A stretch of DNA of 64,000 bases from positions 37,545,039 through 37,609,038 of the forward strand of contig OZ020487.1 of the NCBI GenBank assembly GCA_963971405.1, given 5' to 3'. This DNA comes from Psococerastis gibbosa. Taxonomy: Eukaryota; Arthropoda; Insecta; Psocodea; Psocidae. This document shows positions 53,435 to 63,649 of the stretch, piece by piece (within the stretch, counting starts at the first letter, position 1; each line of letters starts with the position of its first letter). The position numbers were made by a program, and so were the translations under genes. The notes below the pieces were generated by a model that had not been told where the DNA came from, did not search any database, and saw only the letters and a list, made by a program, of their open reading frames with translations.

Positions 53435-53876
53435 CTAGAACACATTTTCTTCCCCCGCCGCGTGCGCAAAGGGGGGGGGGTCGACCCGAACCCATTTCCT
53501 GAACTCGCCCCGTTCGGACGCTAACGCCTTGAGCTCGGCCATTCTTTTCCCTCTTGTTCCGGCGAGCTGTTCAAGCCTTTCCTCGAGGGTTGTCCTCGGT
53601 CTGCCGATGGGTCTTCTTCCTTGTGGCCTTGCTTCCGCCAGCCTCCGAGTGGTCCTGTTCTCGTCCATCCTTTGGACGTGGCCGAACTATTGCAGCTGTT
53701 TGTTCTCCATTCTTCTCTCTATGGAATCCACTTGCAGGTCTTGTCTGATGCGGTCATTTCGGATTCGGTCACACCTTCTTCGACCCTCAATCCGTCTTAG
53801 GCACTTCATCTGAGTCGCGTTTATTTTACTCAGGTCGCTTCCTGTATGTGTCCAGCTTTCGCTCCCATAGAGGAGA
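53435..53876 (-). mobile_element. LINE ORF2 C-terminal fragment, copy A
   Basis: The minus strand reads ILLYGSESWTHTGSDLSKIN, MKCLRRIEGRRRCDRIRNDR, ENKQLQ(stop)FGHVQRMDEN, then GRRPIGRPRTTLEERLEQLA. This is the standard C-terminal layout of RTE-like LINE proteins, with a TAG where a Trp (WFGHVQRM) is expected. A poly(G) run lies near its end. Three related fragments are at 4821, 53877 and 55555. Confidence 0.85.
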
Positions 53877-54095
53877 ATCGGCTCGAAGATTCGGACGTTA
53901 ACGCCTTCAGCTCGGTCATTCCTTTCCCTCTTGCTCCGGCAAGTTGTTCAATCCTTTCCTCGAGGGTTGTCTTCGGTCTGCCGATGGGTCTTCTTCCATG
54001 TGGCCTTGCTTCCGCCAACCTCCGGGTGGTCCTGTTTTCGTCAAACCTTTGGACGTGGCCGAACTATTGCAGCTGTTTGTTCTCCATTAGAACAC
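53877..54095 (-). mobile_element. LINE ORF2 C-terminal fragment, copy B, abutting copy A
   Basis: A second minus-strand copy of the GRRPIGRPKTTLEERIEQLA region lies directly upstream of copy A in the same orientation. It is interrupted within the KALTSE segment, where copy A begins. Either one LINE inserted in another or a tandem duplication made this. Confidence 0.8.
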
Positions 54096-54442
54096 TTCCA
54101 TCCGAAATCTGCAAGGTGCGGATTCTAGTGCGTATACTATAGCCCATAGCCTAATCATTAGGCTGTATATCTGTATCTATCTATATATATATAGTACAAT
54201 AATAAGTGCATATGACGTAGCATGGAGTAACGTAACCTTTGGCTATAAGTACATTTGTAACTTACTTAAATTTACTAAAACAGAAATGACGAATACTACA
54301 TTTTGTCTTATGTACTATACTGTATTTATATTGTTTTGCCCGAATGCCTACAAATACTAGTGTATTACATTTAGCTGTTAAATTTTTTTTTGGCAACCCT
54401 ACTTGGGAACGTTACACTGCTGCAGACTCTTTCATAGTGGCC
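54096..54442. other. No gene recognised
   Basis: AT-rich with a (TA)n tract near 54180. Confidence 0.3.
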
Positions 54443-54770
54443 ATTGTCAGGGATGGATTCAGCTCATTATTTGGGGGGGGGGGGTCAAAATAGGAAAAAC
54501 ATGTGTAGTAATGTAGTATCGGTTAAATCAGAGTGTAATAAATTAACTTACAATAGATTTACCCACGCCCCCCCCCCCTCCTGACCAGCATCAGCATCAG
54601 CATCAGGAAATTCCAACATCTGGAAACTGATATTCTGGCCTGGTACTGACAGAGTGTAATAAATTAACTTACAATAGATTTACTCACGCCCCCCCCCCCC
54701 CTCCTGACCAGCATCAGCATCAGGAAATTCCAACATCTGGAAACTGATATTCTGGCCTGGTCCTGAAGAA
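54443..54770. mobile_element. Poly(G)/poly(C) MITE with internal 121-bp duplication
   Basis: Starts CAGGGATGGATTCAGC and a G run. Units 54531-54651 and 54652-54766 are direct copies (GAGTGTAATAAATTAACTTA through GATATTCTGGCCTGGT), each with a poly(C) run; the second has fewer CAGCAT repeats. The interior matches 49568-49858. Confidence 0.8.
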
Positions 54771-55201
54771 GGCAGAAGCCTGAAATCCTGGAAACAAGGA
54801 ACAATATCTCATTTGCCCTGTCCTCCTCGGGCAAGTCCTTAATTTTGGAAAACAGGTATCTACCATAGGCTAAGTTGCCATTGATGAGAGTTACTTGCTA
54901 GCATGTAGTAGGGGTTTCTTACAATGATAATCCATTTATAAGAAGACCCATCTGATATAAGCAAGTTCTTTGCCCGTCACCAATTTAGCTTTTTTTACTG
55001 GCTCGAGGGACTTGGAGACATGTGGTGCAATTGGTCCCCCGCTGGCAATGTTTTGGCTTGGTATTACTCGCCGCTTTTATTTTTTAACTTTAGCCCATTG
55101 GTAGATTGCATTTGGACAGTGTTGCTAAATTTAACATTTTTTCACCTTATTTGGCATATCTCATTGGCAAAAGTTTTGGACACGAAAATCTGGTTCATAA
55201 G
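54771..55201. other. No gene recognised
   Basis: No assignable feature. Confidence 0.3.
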
Positions 55202-55525
55202 TTAACACGTTCACGGACAGCACCATAAAAATTTTACATATGAAATGATCACAGTAGTCCAAACATGCTGCAATTTAACGACCGAAACTGCTATTGCAGT
55301 TACAGCCATTTGCAACTCGTGGGACACGGCTGCAATAGCTGTCAAACTTATAGATCCCACTATAGGACACAAAGACAGAACTGTAATTGTTGTTTTTGCC
55401 ATAAGAGCCCAGTGAGTGACATAATTATCTACCACTGTATTTTGTAGTGGCAGGAGACCGACTGCAGTAGCAGTCGTGCGCTATGAGGTAGATAGCAATA
55501 ACAGTCCTGTCCGTGAACGTGTTAA
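55202..55525. mobile_element. piggyBac-like MITE
   Basis: TTAACACGTTCACGGACAG at the left is perfectly mirrored by CTGTCCGTGAACGTGTTAA at the right. The outermost TTAA fits the piggyBac target duplication, and a TIR beginning CACGTTC is in keeping with piggyBac-like ends. Length is 324 bp with no transposase. Confidence 0.9.
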
Positions 55526-55554
55526 AAACATCATTATACTTCCCATCGTGTGGG

Positions 55555-55790
55555 CCGAGCGACTAATTTCTTTTTCTTCCTCTTCACTCTTAGTGCCACG
55601 TGAGCAGAGTAAGACGGTCACCCCGGACTCATTTCTTATACTCCACCCGGTCGGATACCAACGTCTTGAGCTCGGCCATTGTTTTTCCTCTTAACTCCGG
55701 CGAGTTGTTCGACTCTTTCCTCGAGGGTTGTCCTCGGTCTGTGGCCTTGCTACCACCAACCCCCGGGTGGACCTATTCTCATATTTACAC
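55555..55790 (-). mobile_element. LINE ORF2 C-terminal fragment, copy D
   Basis: The minus strand matches 53435-53670 and 4821-5030 over the TTLEERVEQLAG-type region, with a deletion before it and frameshifts after. Confidence 0.7.
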
Positions 55791-57155
55791 TAATTTCTTA
55801 AATGAACCAAAATACCACTTAGTGGTCTCATGATTCATGAGTCAAGAAGAGAGGGTGGCATACTAATTAACAGCATGTAAAAAATGTTTTCATGCTTGAT
55901 TTCCAAGGGTGTTTTATAAGGGAAAACTGCCAAGTCAGAACAGTACAATCTACACCTATAGAAAACGCTAAAAAAAACGTAGCCTATATTTTGTTTGCAT
56001 CTGTGTATATTGTATTTCTTAAGGGAAAATTTTCTCACAATTTGCTTGGTCTGAACTCTCAATTAATTCGATATTTCTGAAAGGCAAGAAGCTACAGCAT
56101 CCAATTCGCCTAGAAGATCTCGTTGAAACGTTCTCAATTCATAGGCCTTCGTTTATTGAACAATAGATGAAAAAATATGGCGTCATTTCTACTGATATTT
56201 CCTTAATTAGTCATGTCATCAGCCTTATGACCTTTCTTATCAAAGTTTAACATACTTCCATATCAGCCAACTGACTTACTGCAAGTAACATTGCATTTTC
56301 ATTGAATGTTCCCATAACAAAATCACAAGTCACAGCCGGCAGTGGGATTGCCGAATGCCAATTGGGATACTACCGACGTGATAAAATAGAATAGACGGAG
56401 TCTAATCATAAGCTAGGTACTGCCGATAGTGGTGAAACGAAAGGGGAAATAGAGTTACGGTACAGAGTTCCAACATATAAAATAAAATCGCAGAGATGAA
56501 ATTCAAATGTGCCATTCAACAGACAGTGCTGAGGCTGACAACAGAACTCAGTGCGTATAGCGTTTTGTTAAAAAAAATTGCAATTCTCGTTATTTTTTAA
56601 CACACCTTGTAGAACGTCTACCTAAAGATACGTGTATTGCTATATTTGCATTGTAAGGATAGCTTAAGTGAATGTTGTGTACCCGTACCGCCGTATGTAT
56701 AGGTTTAGACGCTTACCGACGAAAATATTTTGTGTCATTGGGTCACATATTTACAGAGGAGAATTATGTAAAAAGAACAAACATGGTCGTCAAACAAAAA
56801 TGGCCTTAGTGCAGTTAATTTTTGCTTGTTTCTTGATGGAAAAATAATATTTTGCGCCTCTAACGCCCTCGGTATTATGAAATCTTTATACGTGTCTGGG
56901 TCTGCTGAGGTCTGGCCTACCCTAAAAGATACATTTCAATGCCGCAATGGAGTGGTTCACAAACTGTATGTACTATGTATAGGTACATAATATCTTCTAA
57001 AAACACTAGCTGTTATTCAGACAGATATGCAGACCTGGGTCCATAAAAAGGCTTAAAAAAGAAAAAGGACAAGAATGGTTGAAAAGATAGTCGTGCAACA
57101 ATATGGGGTCATGCATTTTGATAGTACTAAAGACAACATTTGTAAAGGGGATGAT
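55791..57155. other. No gene recognised
   Basis: About 1.4 kb of unassigned sequence. Frames of 60-75 codons overlap on both strands at 55835-56080. Confidence 0.3.
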
Positions 57156-57380
57156 TAATTAACTGCAAACAGGGGGCCTCCCCCGAGGGATTTTTTTTTT
57201 TTAATAAGGTGCGAAATAGTGGGGTTTACCCATTTTCAAAGTAAAAACTATGTAGGCTATTTTACAGATGCGAACTTAATAATAAAATTGCAAACAGGTG
57301 AGCTCGGGAATTTCCTCCAGATGAAATTTTTTGAATAAATAAGCGAGGTACCTAGACCCTGTTACCTGGCCTCGTAGCAG
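57156..57380 (-). mobile_element. hAT MITE interior remnant
   Basis: Minus-strand match to the hAT-type interiors: GGCCTCCCCCGAGGG and AATAGTGGGGTTTACCCATT (57160-57235), with a second weaker unit to 57350. Confidence 0.55.
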
Positions 57381-57880
57381 TACAAACATTGGACCCCCCC
57401 CCTTTCCCCCTCTTATACCCCTAATTTTTTAACCTTCTTTCTCCCCTTTTTATATTCCATATACGATAATTTAAGTTATATTTTACTATGTATACTGTTA
57501 TTAAAATATGGTTAACAGGAAAAAATGACTTTATAGTCTTATTGTTCGCCATTTGCATTGCAATAAAGTCGTTTATTCATTCATTCATTCATTATTCATT
57601 CCTAGTGGGCTTTTTGTTACACAACGTCAAGCCAAGCCAAGCATACCAAAGTACGAGGTCCTCAAGCAGTCCCCGCACCCCGCATTCACCCATTGAATTG
57701 AATTGAATTGAAAACGACTTTATTGAATAATTCAAATCAAATCAAATCAAATATATATTTATTCCAATGCTGCAACAATACAAGACATATACATAAAATG
57801 ACAAATTGTACCACTAATGACTGAAATATAAAATTAACATTAAATTTAAATAAGCTAAATTAAATTCAAAATTCAAAAAG
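57381..57880 (+). mobile_element. Retroposon 3' ends with AATAAAGTCGTTT and simple-repeat tails
   Basis: 57520-57600 has GCAATAAAGTCGTTTATTC and a (TTCA)n tail. 57693-57725 has an inverted relative (ATTGA repeats then AAAACGACTTTATTG), and (CAAAT)n follows near 57738-57755. These look like ends of two short retroposons of one family, also seen at 51690. Confidence 0.5.
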
Positions 57881-58344
57881 ATGTCGGGGTGGGTTCGAAC
57901 CCCCAAAAATCAGCCCTCTGCATATACATATACTGTATGCGCCTGCTGTTACTGTATTTCTCAATGTACCTATGCACTTGACACTGTTCTGATAATGCAG
58001 GCTATGAAAATGAGATGCTGTGGAAGCACTCTGTCAGTGATAATTTGGGTCAGAGAAAATGCAAGGCGTGCAGTCTAAAAACACTAGGGGTTGGACCCTG
58101 AGGTATAGTTATTGGAGGGATATCATTAAAAATGTAGACATTGCAGGGGAGAGCGGCGTATTATTTACTTAGCTGCAGCAGCTGCGAGCCATATCACCAA
58201 ATTATATCCTACTTGTTCTCTTATCACCCTTGCTCCCACTATCAGTATTTCACTTATACTGCTGTATACTATCAGTGACCTTTTATCAGGACCGAATCCT
58301 ACCCTCTTTTGAGAGGGCGAATTTCTTCTTCTACCTTGTATGCC
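57881..58344. other. No gene; isolated B box-like motif
   Basis: GGGTTCGAACCCCC at 57891-57904 is a perfect T-arm-like palindrome, but no other tRNA part was found. Confidence 0.3.
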
Positions 58345-58990
58345 TCTTCTAGCTAAGATTGCCAATTAGGACCTGTTCACTGAAAAGGGAAGTTGTGCTC
58401 TTGCCAAACCACTGCCGCAGGGTTTTCAACCAGGATGTTCTTCTTCTGCCGGGAGCCCTCAGTCCTTCTTTTTCCTTCGGATGATAACATGCTGAAGGTG
58501 ACGCTTTTCGTTACTCATCACCGGTAGCGTAACGTGAAATTATACTCTCAAAGTGCATAAGACCCCACTATTTCAAGCCTATTTTTCAAAAACATTTCAC
58601 CCCTTGTTTGCAATTATGTTCCCCTGCAAAATCTAAACGTTACTGATATCAAAAGGCGTAAAATCTAACTATGTCAGGGTTTTTTTTCAAAACATCTCCC
58701 CCGGGGGAGACCCTCGAGCCCTCCTTCAGCGCAAAGGACACTAAGATCAATAATTTAAAAGCTGCGTACGTTCATGTGAACGGTTTTCCCCTTTTTCTAC
58801 TTTTTATGAAAAAGGGGGGTGCCAAACTATACACCGCCCCCTTCGAAAACCTATCGTTACGCCACTGCTCATCACATGGCTGAAGTATGTTAGTTTCCGT
58901 TTCTTAACCGTCAGCAGCAACTCTGCTTCTGCATCCGTTCACTTCATGGCCTCAGCATTACGGGACACTTTCTATCCAAGATATGCTCAG
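58345..58990 (-). mobile_element. LINE ORF2 C-terminal fragment, split by a hAT MITE
   Basis: The minus strand reads AEAELLLTVKKRKLTYFSHV and MSNEKRHLQHVIIRRKKKD across the hAT insert, then with a frameshift RRRTSWLKTLRQWFGKSTTS. This is the same family as 9590-10006. It is broken by frameshifts and by the 346-bp MITE at 58522-58867. Confidence 0.78.
58522..58867. mobile_element. hAT MITE, 346 bp, with 8-bp target duplication
   Basis: CGGTAGCGTAACG at the left and CGTTACGCCACTG at the right form an imperfect TIR. CTCATCAC flanks it at 58514-58521 and 58868-58875. The interior carries the gcgtaaaa, CCCCCGGGGGAGACC and AAAGCTGCGTACGTTC motifs, which ties the similar blocks at 19.7, 28.3, 37.7, 40.4 and 57.2 kb to hAT. 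Confidence 0.93.
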
Positions 58991-59004
58991 CGGCTGTACC
59001 TGTA

Positions 59005-59134
59005 TAGGCGCTTATTCCACCGACGTGAATAATAATTATTGACGTGGTAGCAGACATTAAAGACAGTGTAAAAATGTCTGCTACCACGTCAATATCAGCA
59101 TAATTTGGCTATTGACGTCGGTGGAATATGCGCC
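59005..59134. mobile_element. Outer-type foldback MITE without inner element, copy f
   Basis: TAGGCGCTTATTCCACCGAC at the left is mirrored by GTCGGTGGAATATGCGCC at the right. The arms meet at GACGTGGTAGCAGACATTAA / its mirror, at the place where the composite copies carry the inner element. It serves as an unoccupied relative. Confidence 0.85.
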
Positions 59135-59261
59135 ATATCCGCATTTCAAATGCTGAACTGATCCCGTTCTCTATAGTAATTAATACATTTCGCAGAGAAG
59201 GCATACAGGCTGTAGGGGAGACTCGTTAACGAACTTGGTTAAGTCGGGCTTACGTGTAAGT

Positions 59262-59388
59262 TGACATAATAATAATAATTCGTGTATTTTTCTTAATTTT
59301 TTTTTTTTACATTGGTGAATAGTTAAGCTGAAGACTGAAGTGCCCCCTCATGCCAGTGGCGTGCGAGGGTAGCACTCAATACCCATAC
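59262..59388 (-). mobile_element. LINE 3' UTR end
   Basis: Minus-strand match to 27690-27815 (GCTACCCTCGCACGCCACTG then AAAAATACACGAATTATT and an ATT tail). Confidence 0.65.
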
Positions 59389-59389
59389 C

Positions 59390-59595
59390 TAAGGCGCTTA
59401 TTCCACCGATGCCAATAGCTCACTATTGTTGTGTTTGACGTGGTAGCAGACAATTTTTACACTGTCTTTAATGACAATAGTTCACTATTGACGTGTTTGT
59501 CGTGGTAGCAGTCATTAAAGACAGCATAAAAATTGTCTGCTACCACGTCAAACACGTCAATAGTGAACTATTGACGTCGGTGGAATATGCGCCTA
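59390..59595. mobile_element. Outer-type foldback MITE without inner element, copy g
   Basis: TAAGGCGCTTATTCCACCGA at the left is mirrored by GTCGGTGGAATATGCGCCTA at the right. The GTGGTAGCAG segment occurs three times inside, twice forward and once inverted, so part of an arm is duplicated. Confidence 0.85.
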
Positions 59596-60735
59596 ACACT
59601 TAAAATTGCTTCTCTTCACATTCTCGCGTTTACAGTGAGGACGTCAATCAACCCTTTTATGAGCAAACAATACCGATAACGACGGAAAAGTAAATTAGGC
59701 CGATGGCAGGGATTCTTCATTACCCAATACAAGTCTATAAATACGTCCATAAAAACGCCTATTAAAAACAGGCCCATAGAAACGAGAAAACTGAGTTGAA
59801 AAGTCAAGACAACGTATGTAATTTTATCCAGTCTGCACGCCGAGATGACTTGCATAAATGGGCAGCATGTAAGAACAGAGAGGAATAGGCCTGGAGAAGT
59901 GGTGGAAGAAGGCATTCTGGTAGCAAGAGACTCCAGCGAGACTTTCTCCGTTGCGACACGCTCACTCCAGCGCCGCGCCGTTTCCTGATCCAGTGGTTCC
60001 AGGCGGGTGCACGCCGTTGCACCAAATCCATGTATGATACAACCACGTTACCGAACTATCTGCACTCTGCAATGCAGTGACCCCGCCGTTCAGGGCGAGA
60101 GAATTTTCGGGTTGTGGTTTAACAGCAAAGGCTGCAGAGTGCAGGGTAAGGTGTATTATGGTGTAAAAGGAGTCCTCATTCACGTTCGGTCCAGTTCAAT
60201 AGATTAGATGGGTTTATGGTAATTTTATATATAGAAGGTGTAGGCATTGAACTCCATATAATGGGCATTGCATTCTCAATTCCATTCAACAGAAAATTGA
60301 ACCAAGAAGACTTTCTTGAAACGACGCTCAACTGTGTTAACTACCGCGGAGTATCAGAATTTTTTGCTACCCCGCATCCGGTCATAGGGGTTATCAGTCC
60401 AATTATTATTGTCCACTTCCTTATTTCAGAATGTGAAGTCAGACGGCTTCGTTCATACCAGAACGTTACACGATCTTCAGAATGTGCTTTTCTTCTGTAA
60501 CATCTAATGGCTAAATGCTAATGGACTTAGTGACTTCCGTGGCCGATTGATTTCCAATTTATTCTGCATGTTATATTTTTGGCAAAATTTCATTACGATA
60601 CCGTACGCCCGTATAAGGTTTTTTCAATGTTTTTATTGTAGTATGCGGATAGTACTATAGCTAATATGATACAGCATTGAGCATAGTTCAAAGTGTATAA
60701 CAATATAGCCATCTTATCCTAAGTGACATCCGGTT
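59596..60735. other. No gene recognised
   Basis: Open frames up to 99 codons occur on both strands but overlap one another and contain no recognisable domain. The 94-codon frame at 60216-60500 is the least overlapped and is noted only for completeness. Confidence 0.3.
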
Positions 60736-61225
60736 TGGCGGGTATTCCACATACGTACATCGTCAATAAAAATTTTGAAATTGAAGGACATTTCAATTTT
60801 TCATTGATGGCGGCCATTCCACATGTTTTTTCAAAAATTGACAATTTTCTATTGAAACGTATGCGCCAAATTTTTGAAATTTGTTTGCATTTGTTTTTTG
60901 AAATTTTGTTTGTATTTGTTTTCTTCGTACACTTATTATTTTTGATAAAACCTAATAATAGTAGGAGATCCGAAGTAAAATCGACCTTCACCGATCTGTT
61001 TAATGGATGAAAACTGTGTTTTAAAAAAAATCAATTAAAATAATTGTACTTGACACACTTGACATATCCCATGACGCCATTTTTTAATTTTAGTTTGTTT
61101 GTTTGTGATTTTACTCTATGATCAATTGATCATTGATCAATTTTAACAATGGCATAGAGTAAAATTGAAATGTCCTTCAATTTCATAATTTTCATTGACG
61201 ATGTACGTATGTGGAATACCCGCCT
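60736..61225. mobile_element. Foldback-type MITE of the GGCG-ATTCCAC group, copy h
   Basis: GGCGGGTATTCCACATACGT at the left is mirrored by ACGTATGTGGAATACCCGCC at the right; the arms continue through GAAATTGAAGGACATTTCAA. The centre contains CCCATGACGCCATTTTTTAA and TGATCATTGATCAATTTTAA, shared with the composite MITEs. Confidence 0.85.
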
Positions 61226-61240
61226 TTTCATTACATTAAA

Positions 61241-61410
61241 TAATTAAATAAATAAATAATGTAACTTTGAATTTTTTTGTTTTATTACTAAGCCAACCTA
61301 TGAAGCCCTCTCTTATACTCAACTAGGAAGGCCCGGGACCGCCTGTTTTACATACCCTCCGAAGCATGGCCTGAAAATGTAGCCAGTGTGGGACACGATC
61401 CAAAAAACCT
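61241..61410 (-). mobile_element. SINE-A copy 6
   Basis: Minus-strand SINE-A with a TTTA-type tail at 61241-61257 and an internal deletion at the GCGGAGTTAG segment. The head is cut where copy 7 starts. Confidence 0.82.
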
Positions 61411-61626
61411 TAATAAATAAATAATGACTTTTTATTGTTTCTATTACTAAGCCAACCTAGCGGAGTTAGGACTATAAAGCCCTCTCTTACACTCAACTAG
61501 AAAAGCCCGGGACCACCTGCTTTACATGCCCTCCGAAGCATGGCCAGAAAATGAAGCCAGTGTGGGACTCGAACCAACAACCTTTCTGATAAAAGTCAGA
61601 GTCACTACGCTACATGTCCTGAAAAT
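61411..61626 (-). mobile_element. SINE-A copy 7 (near full length)
   Basis: Minus-strand copy with B box GGTTCGAGTCC (complement at 61565-61575), A-box region ACATGTAGCGTAGTGAC (about 61602-61618) and a TTTA tail. It lies head-to-tail with copy 6. Confidence 0.87.
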
Positions 61627-61998
61627 TAAATTAATAACGAGATAATATACCTTTAATACCTTTAACAGTCAGCCAGGAATTTAAGGGACCTGAAGGGCCA
61701 TTTATATTGGACTTACCGGTCGATGCATGTACAGTACTGAGTAGTTCCGTAGTTCCCATTCATGACGGTGAGGGTATTTTGGCCATCCCTGGTCATTGTG
61801 CCTTGAGTTGGACCCAAACGGACTGAACAACCGACAGAAACCAGCCGTCTGGTCTTTTTATTTTGGGGGCCTTTTACCAGAAGTTTTACTTTCAAATATT
61901 CGACTATCGCGGCCAATCTTTGGAATTATATACATATATACAGTGGTGTAGGTGGGTTATGAACTTTTAAATGACAAGTTTCCTTACTTGAAGACTCG
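61627..61998. other. No gene recognised
   Basis: A minus frame of 67 codons at 61713-61916 has no recognised domain. Confidence 0.3.
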
Positions 61999-62275
61999 TT
62001 GGCCATTATTGCTCATACCGCTTTTTTTGGATTTTTTGAGGGGGAAACCCCCCAAAATTGAGTTAGCCCAAAATAAAAATAAATTAGTCCCGAAGCATGA
62101 TTTTTGTGAACCTACATGCCAAATTTCATCAAAATCCACCGAGTATTTTGCCTGCAATTCGACGTAAAGACAGGCAGACAGAGCGACAGACAGACAGACA
62201 GATCGAGATTTCACAAAAACTATTTTTTTTTAAGTTTCGACCTTCACGTCACCATCACAAAAATGTTTTCTAATT
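61999..62275 (+). mobile_element. TGCTTTCC element, copy 5 (partial)
   Basis: Shares AAAATTGAGTTAGCCC, GTGAACCTACATGCC, TTTCATCAAAATC and a CAGACAGA run with copies 1 and 2. Its termini are lost. Confidence 0.7.
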
Positions 62276-62639
62276 AAAAATAAGAATAAGTTCATAGTTT
62301 CCTTAATTGATTTAAATATTTTGCGTATGGTATGTATGTGTACATAGTACATTACATAGTAGGTAGTATTACGAAACAATTGGTTAACTAAGGCTTTGCT
62401 TACAAAATAATGTAAAGGCTTAACAAGCACAACCATAGTAGTAACAGTAGTAGTAGTAGTAATAGTAAGTAGTAACTACTGTAGATCCATTTCTTCTCAC
62501 TTGGCTCATGATGTAATGTATTTGTATGTGTGTATAGACTAAGTACAGTAGTAAGTAGCCTATACTATTGTTTTGTGCATGGATTTTATAATGCAAAGTT
62601 CCGAGTTTCAAGAATTGTTTTTTGTTGTAACTTGTCGCT
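62276..62639. other. No gene; simple repeat
   Basis: A GTA/AGT trinucleotide-rich stretch at about 62435-62480. Nothing else. Confidence 0.35.
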
Positions 62640-62704
62640 AGTTTACTTCATCTAGATGCCTCATAATTTGCCAGACTTTTCCCGGACGGAGCCCTGATGG
62701 CTAA

Positions 62705-63649
62705 CAGCCCAAGAAACAGGATTATTTATTTGGGAGCCTGTTGATTTTGATAATACGGTCCCTACCAAGTCACGCTAGTGAAATTTTTAATATTGTAAAA
62801 ACTCGAAAAATCACTAAACCTACAACAGTGACTTTAAGAACTATCGAAGTTCAGCCCTCTGAGGCTTTGCCCAGCACTGTCTCTTCTCCCAACCCTAAAA
62901 TTTTTATCCTTAGTGACGAATATGGTAAAGGGCTGGGCCCATTGTTAAATACCCAGATCCAAATGAGTGGTTCATCTTCTGTGGCCCTGGGCGTTACGAA
63001 AACAAATGGTAAGCTAATGGATGTGGTTGAAAGTCTAGCTTCCATTTCTCACAATCTATGTACGAACGATACTGTGATTATACAGGGTGGGTCAAACGAC
63101 GTGCATGGTATTTACTCATTCCCTATCTCTCTAAGCCGTGCCCTGCAAAAGATTTTATTGTATAAGGACAAGTGTAAAACTATTATGTTAAATATCCCGT
63201 ACCGATTTGACAAACCTGAACTAAATAGCGAAATATTTCACGCAAATGAACAAATAAAAAAGTTCTGCTTAAGAAACGGCATTTCTTACAAACTGGTTGA
63301 GTTACCCCGTTCAGACTACTCAAAATATGGTCGAAATTTGTCTCGTCGGGGGAAAAATGTATTAGCAAGGAAGTTAGTTGACTATTTATTACCGAACCTC
63401 ATATCACAAAGCGAAAATGTTATGGATACCCCCACCCAGATAGCTGCAGATATCTTAAACGTCATTTTTGAAAATGCAACCAAGGCAGTTCCAGTGCTAT
63501 CCCCCTCTCAAGCAAATCAAGTTAATGAGAGTGAATGCCAGGTTCAAACTGGCCAAAAAATTCAGATCGTTGAGGGCAGGGGTAGGCGATTGGAGCATTT
63601 TTTATTCAAAGGTCTATCTACCAAGAAAGGCCGCCACAAACGTATATAG
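62705..63649 (+). CDS. LINE ORF1 protein with degenerate SGNH-hydrolase fold
   Basis: The frame is open from 62705 to a TAG at 63647-63649. No ATG occurs until well inside, so the real start may be non-ATG, upstream in another frame, or lost by truncation. Counting from the TTG at 62741, residues 53-66 (KIFILSDEYGKGLG) match block I of SGNH/GDSL hydrolases, but the nucleophile Ser of GDS is Glu60. GGSND (116-120) matches block III. NLSRRGKNVLA (199-209) matches block V, but the catalytic His is Asn199. Esterase-type ORF1 domains are known in CR1-group LINEs; this one is predicted inactive as an enzyme and may only bind RNA or lipid. The C-terminal part is basic. Confidence 0.8.
   Translation, partial: QPKKQDYLFGSLLILIIRSLPSHASEIFNIVKTRKITKPTTVTLRTIEVQPSEALPSTVSSPNPKIFILSDEYGKGLGPLLNTQIQMSGSSSVALGVTKTNGKLMDVVESLASISHNLCTNDTVIIQGGSNDVHGIYSFPISLSRALQKILLYKDKCKTIMLNIPYRFDKPELNSEIFHANEQIKKFCLRNGISYKLVELPRSDYSKYGRNLSRRGKNVLARKLVDYLLPNLISQSENVMDTPTQIAADILNVIFENATKAVPVLSPSQANQVNESECQVQTGQKIQIVEGRGRRLEHFLFKGLSTKKGRHKRI

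Noticed and set aside
59596..60500. Host gene from the 80-99-codon frames
   Set aside because: Frames on both strands overlap, have no recognisable domain, and similar lengths occur by chance throughout the window.
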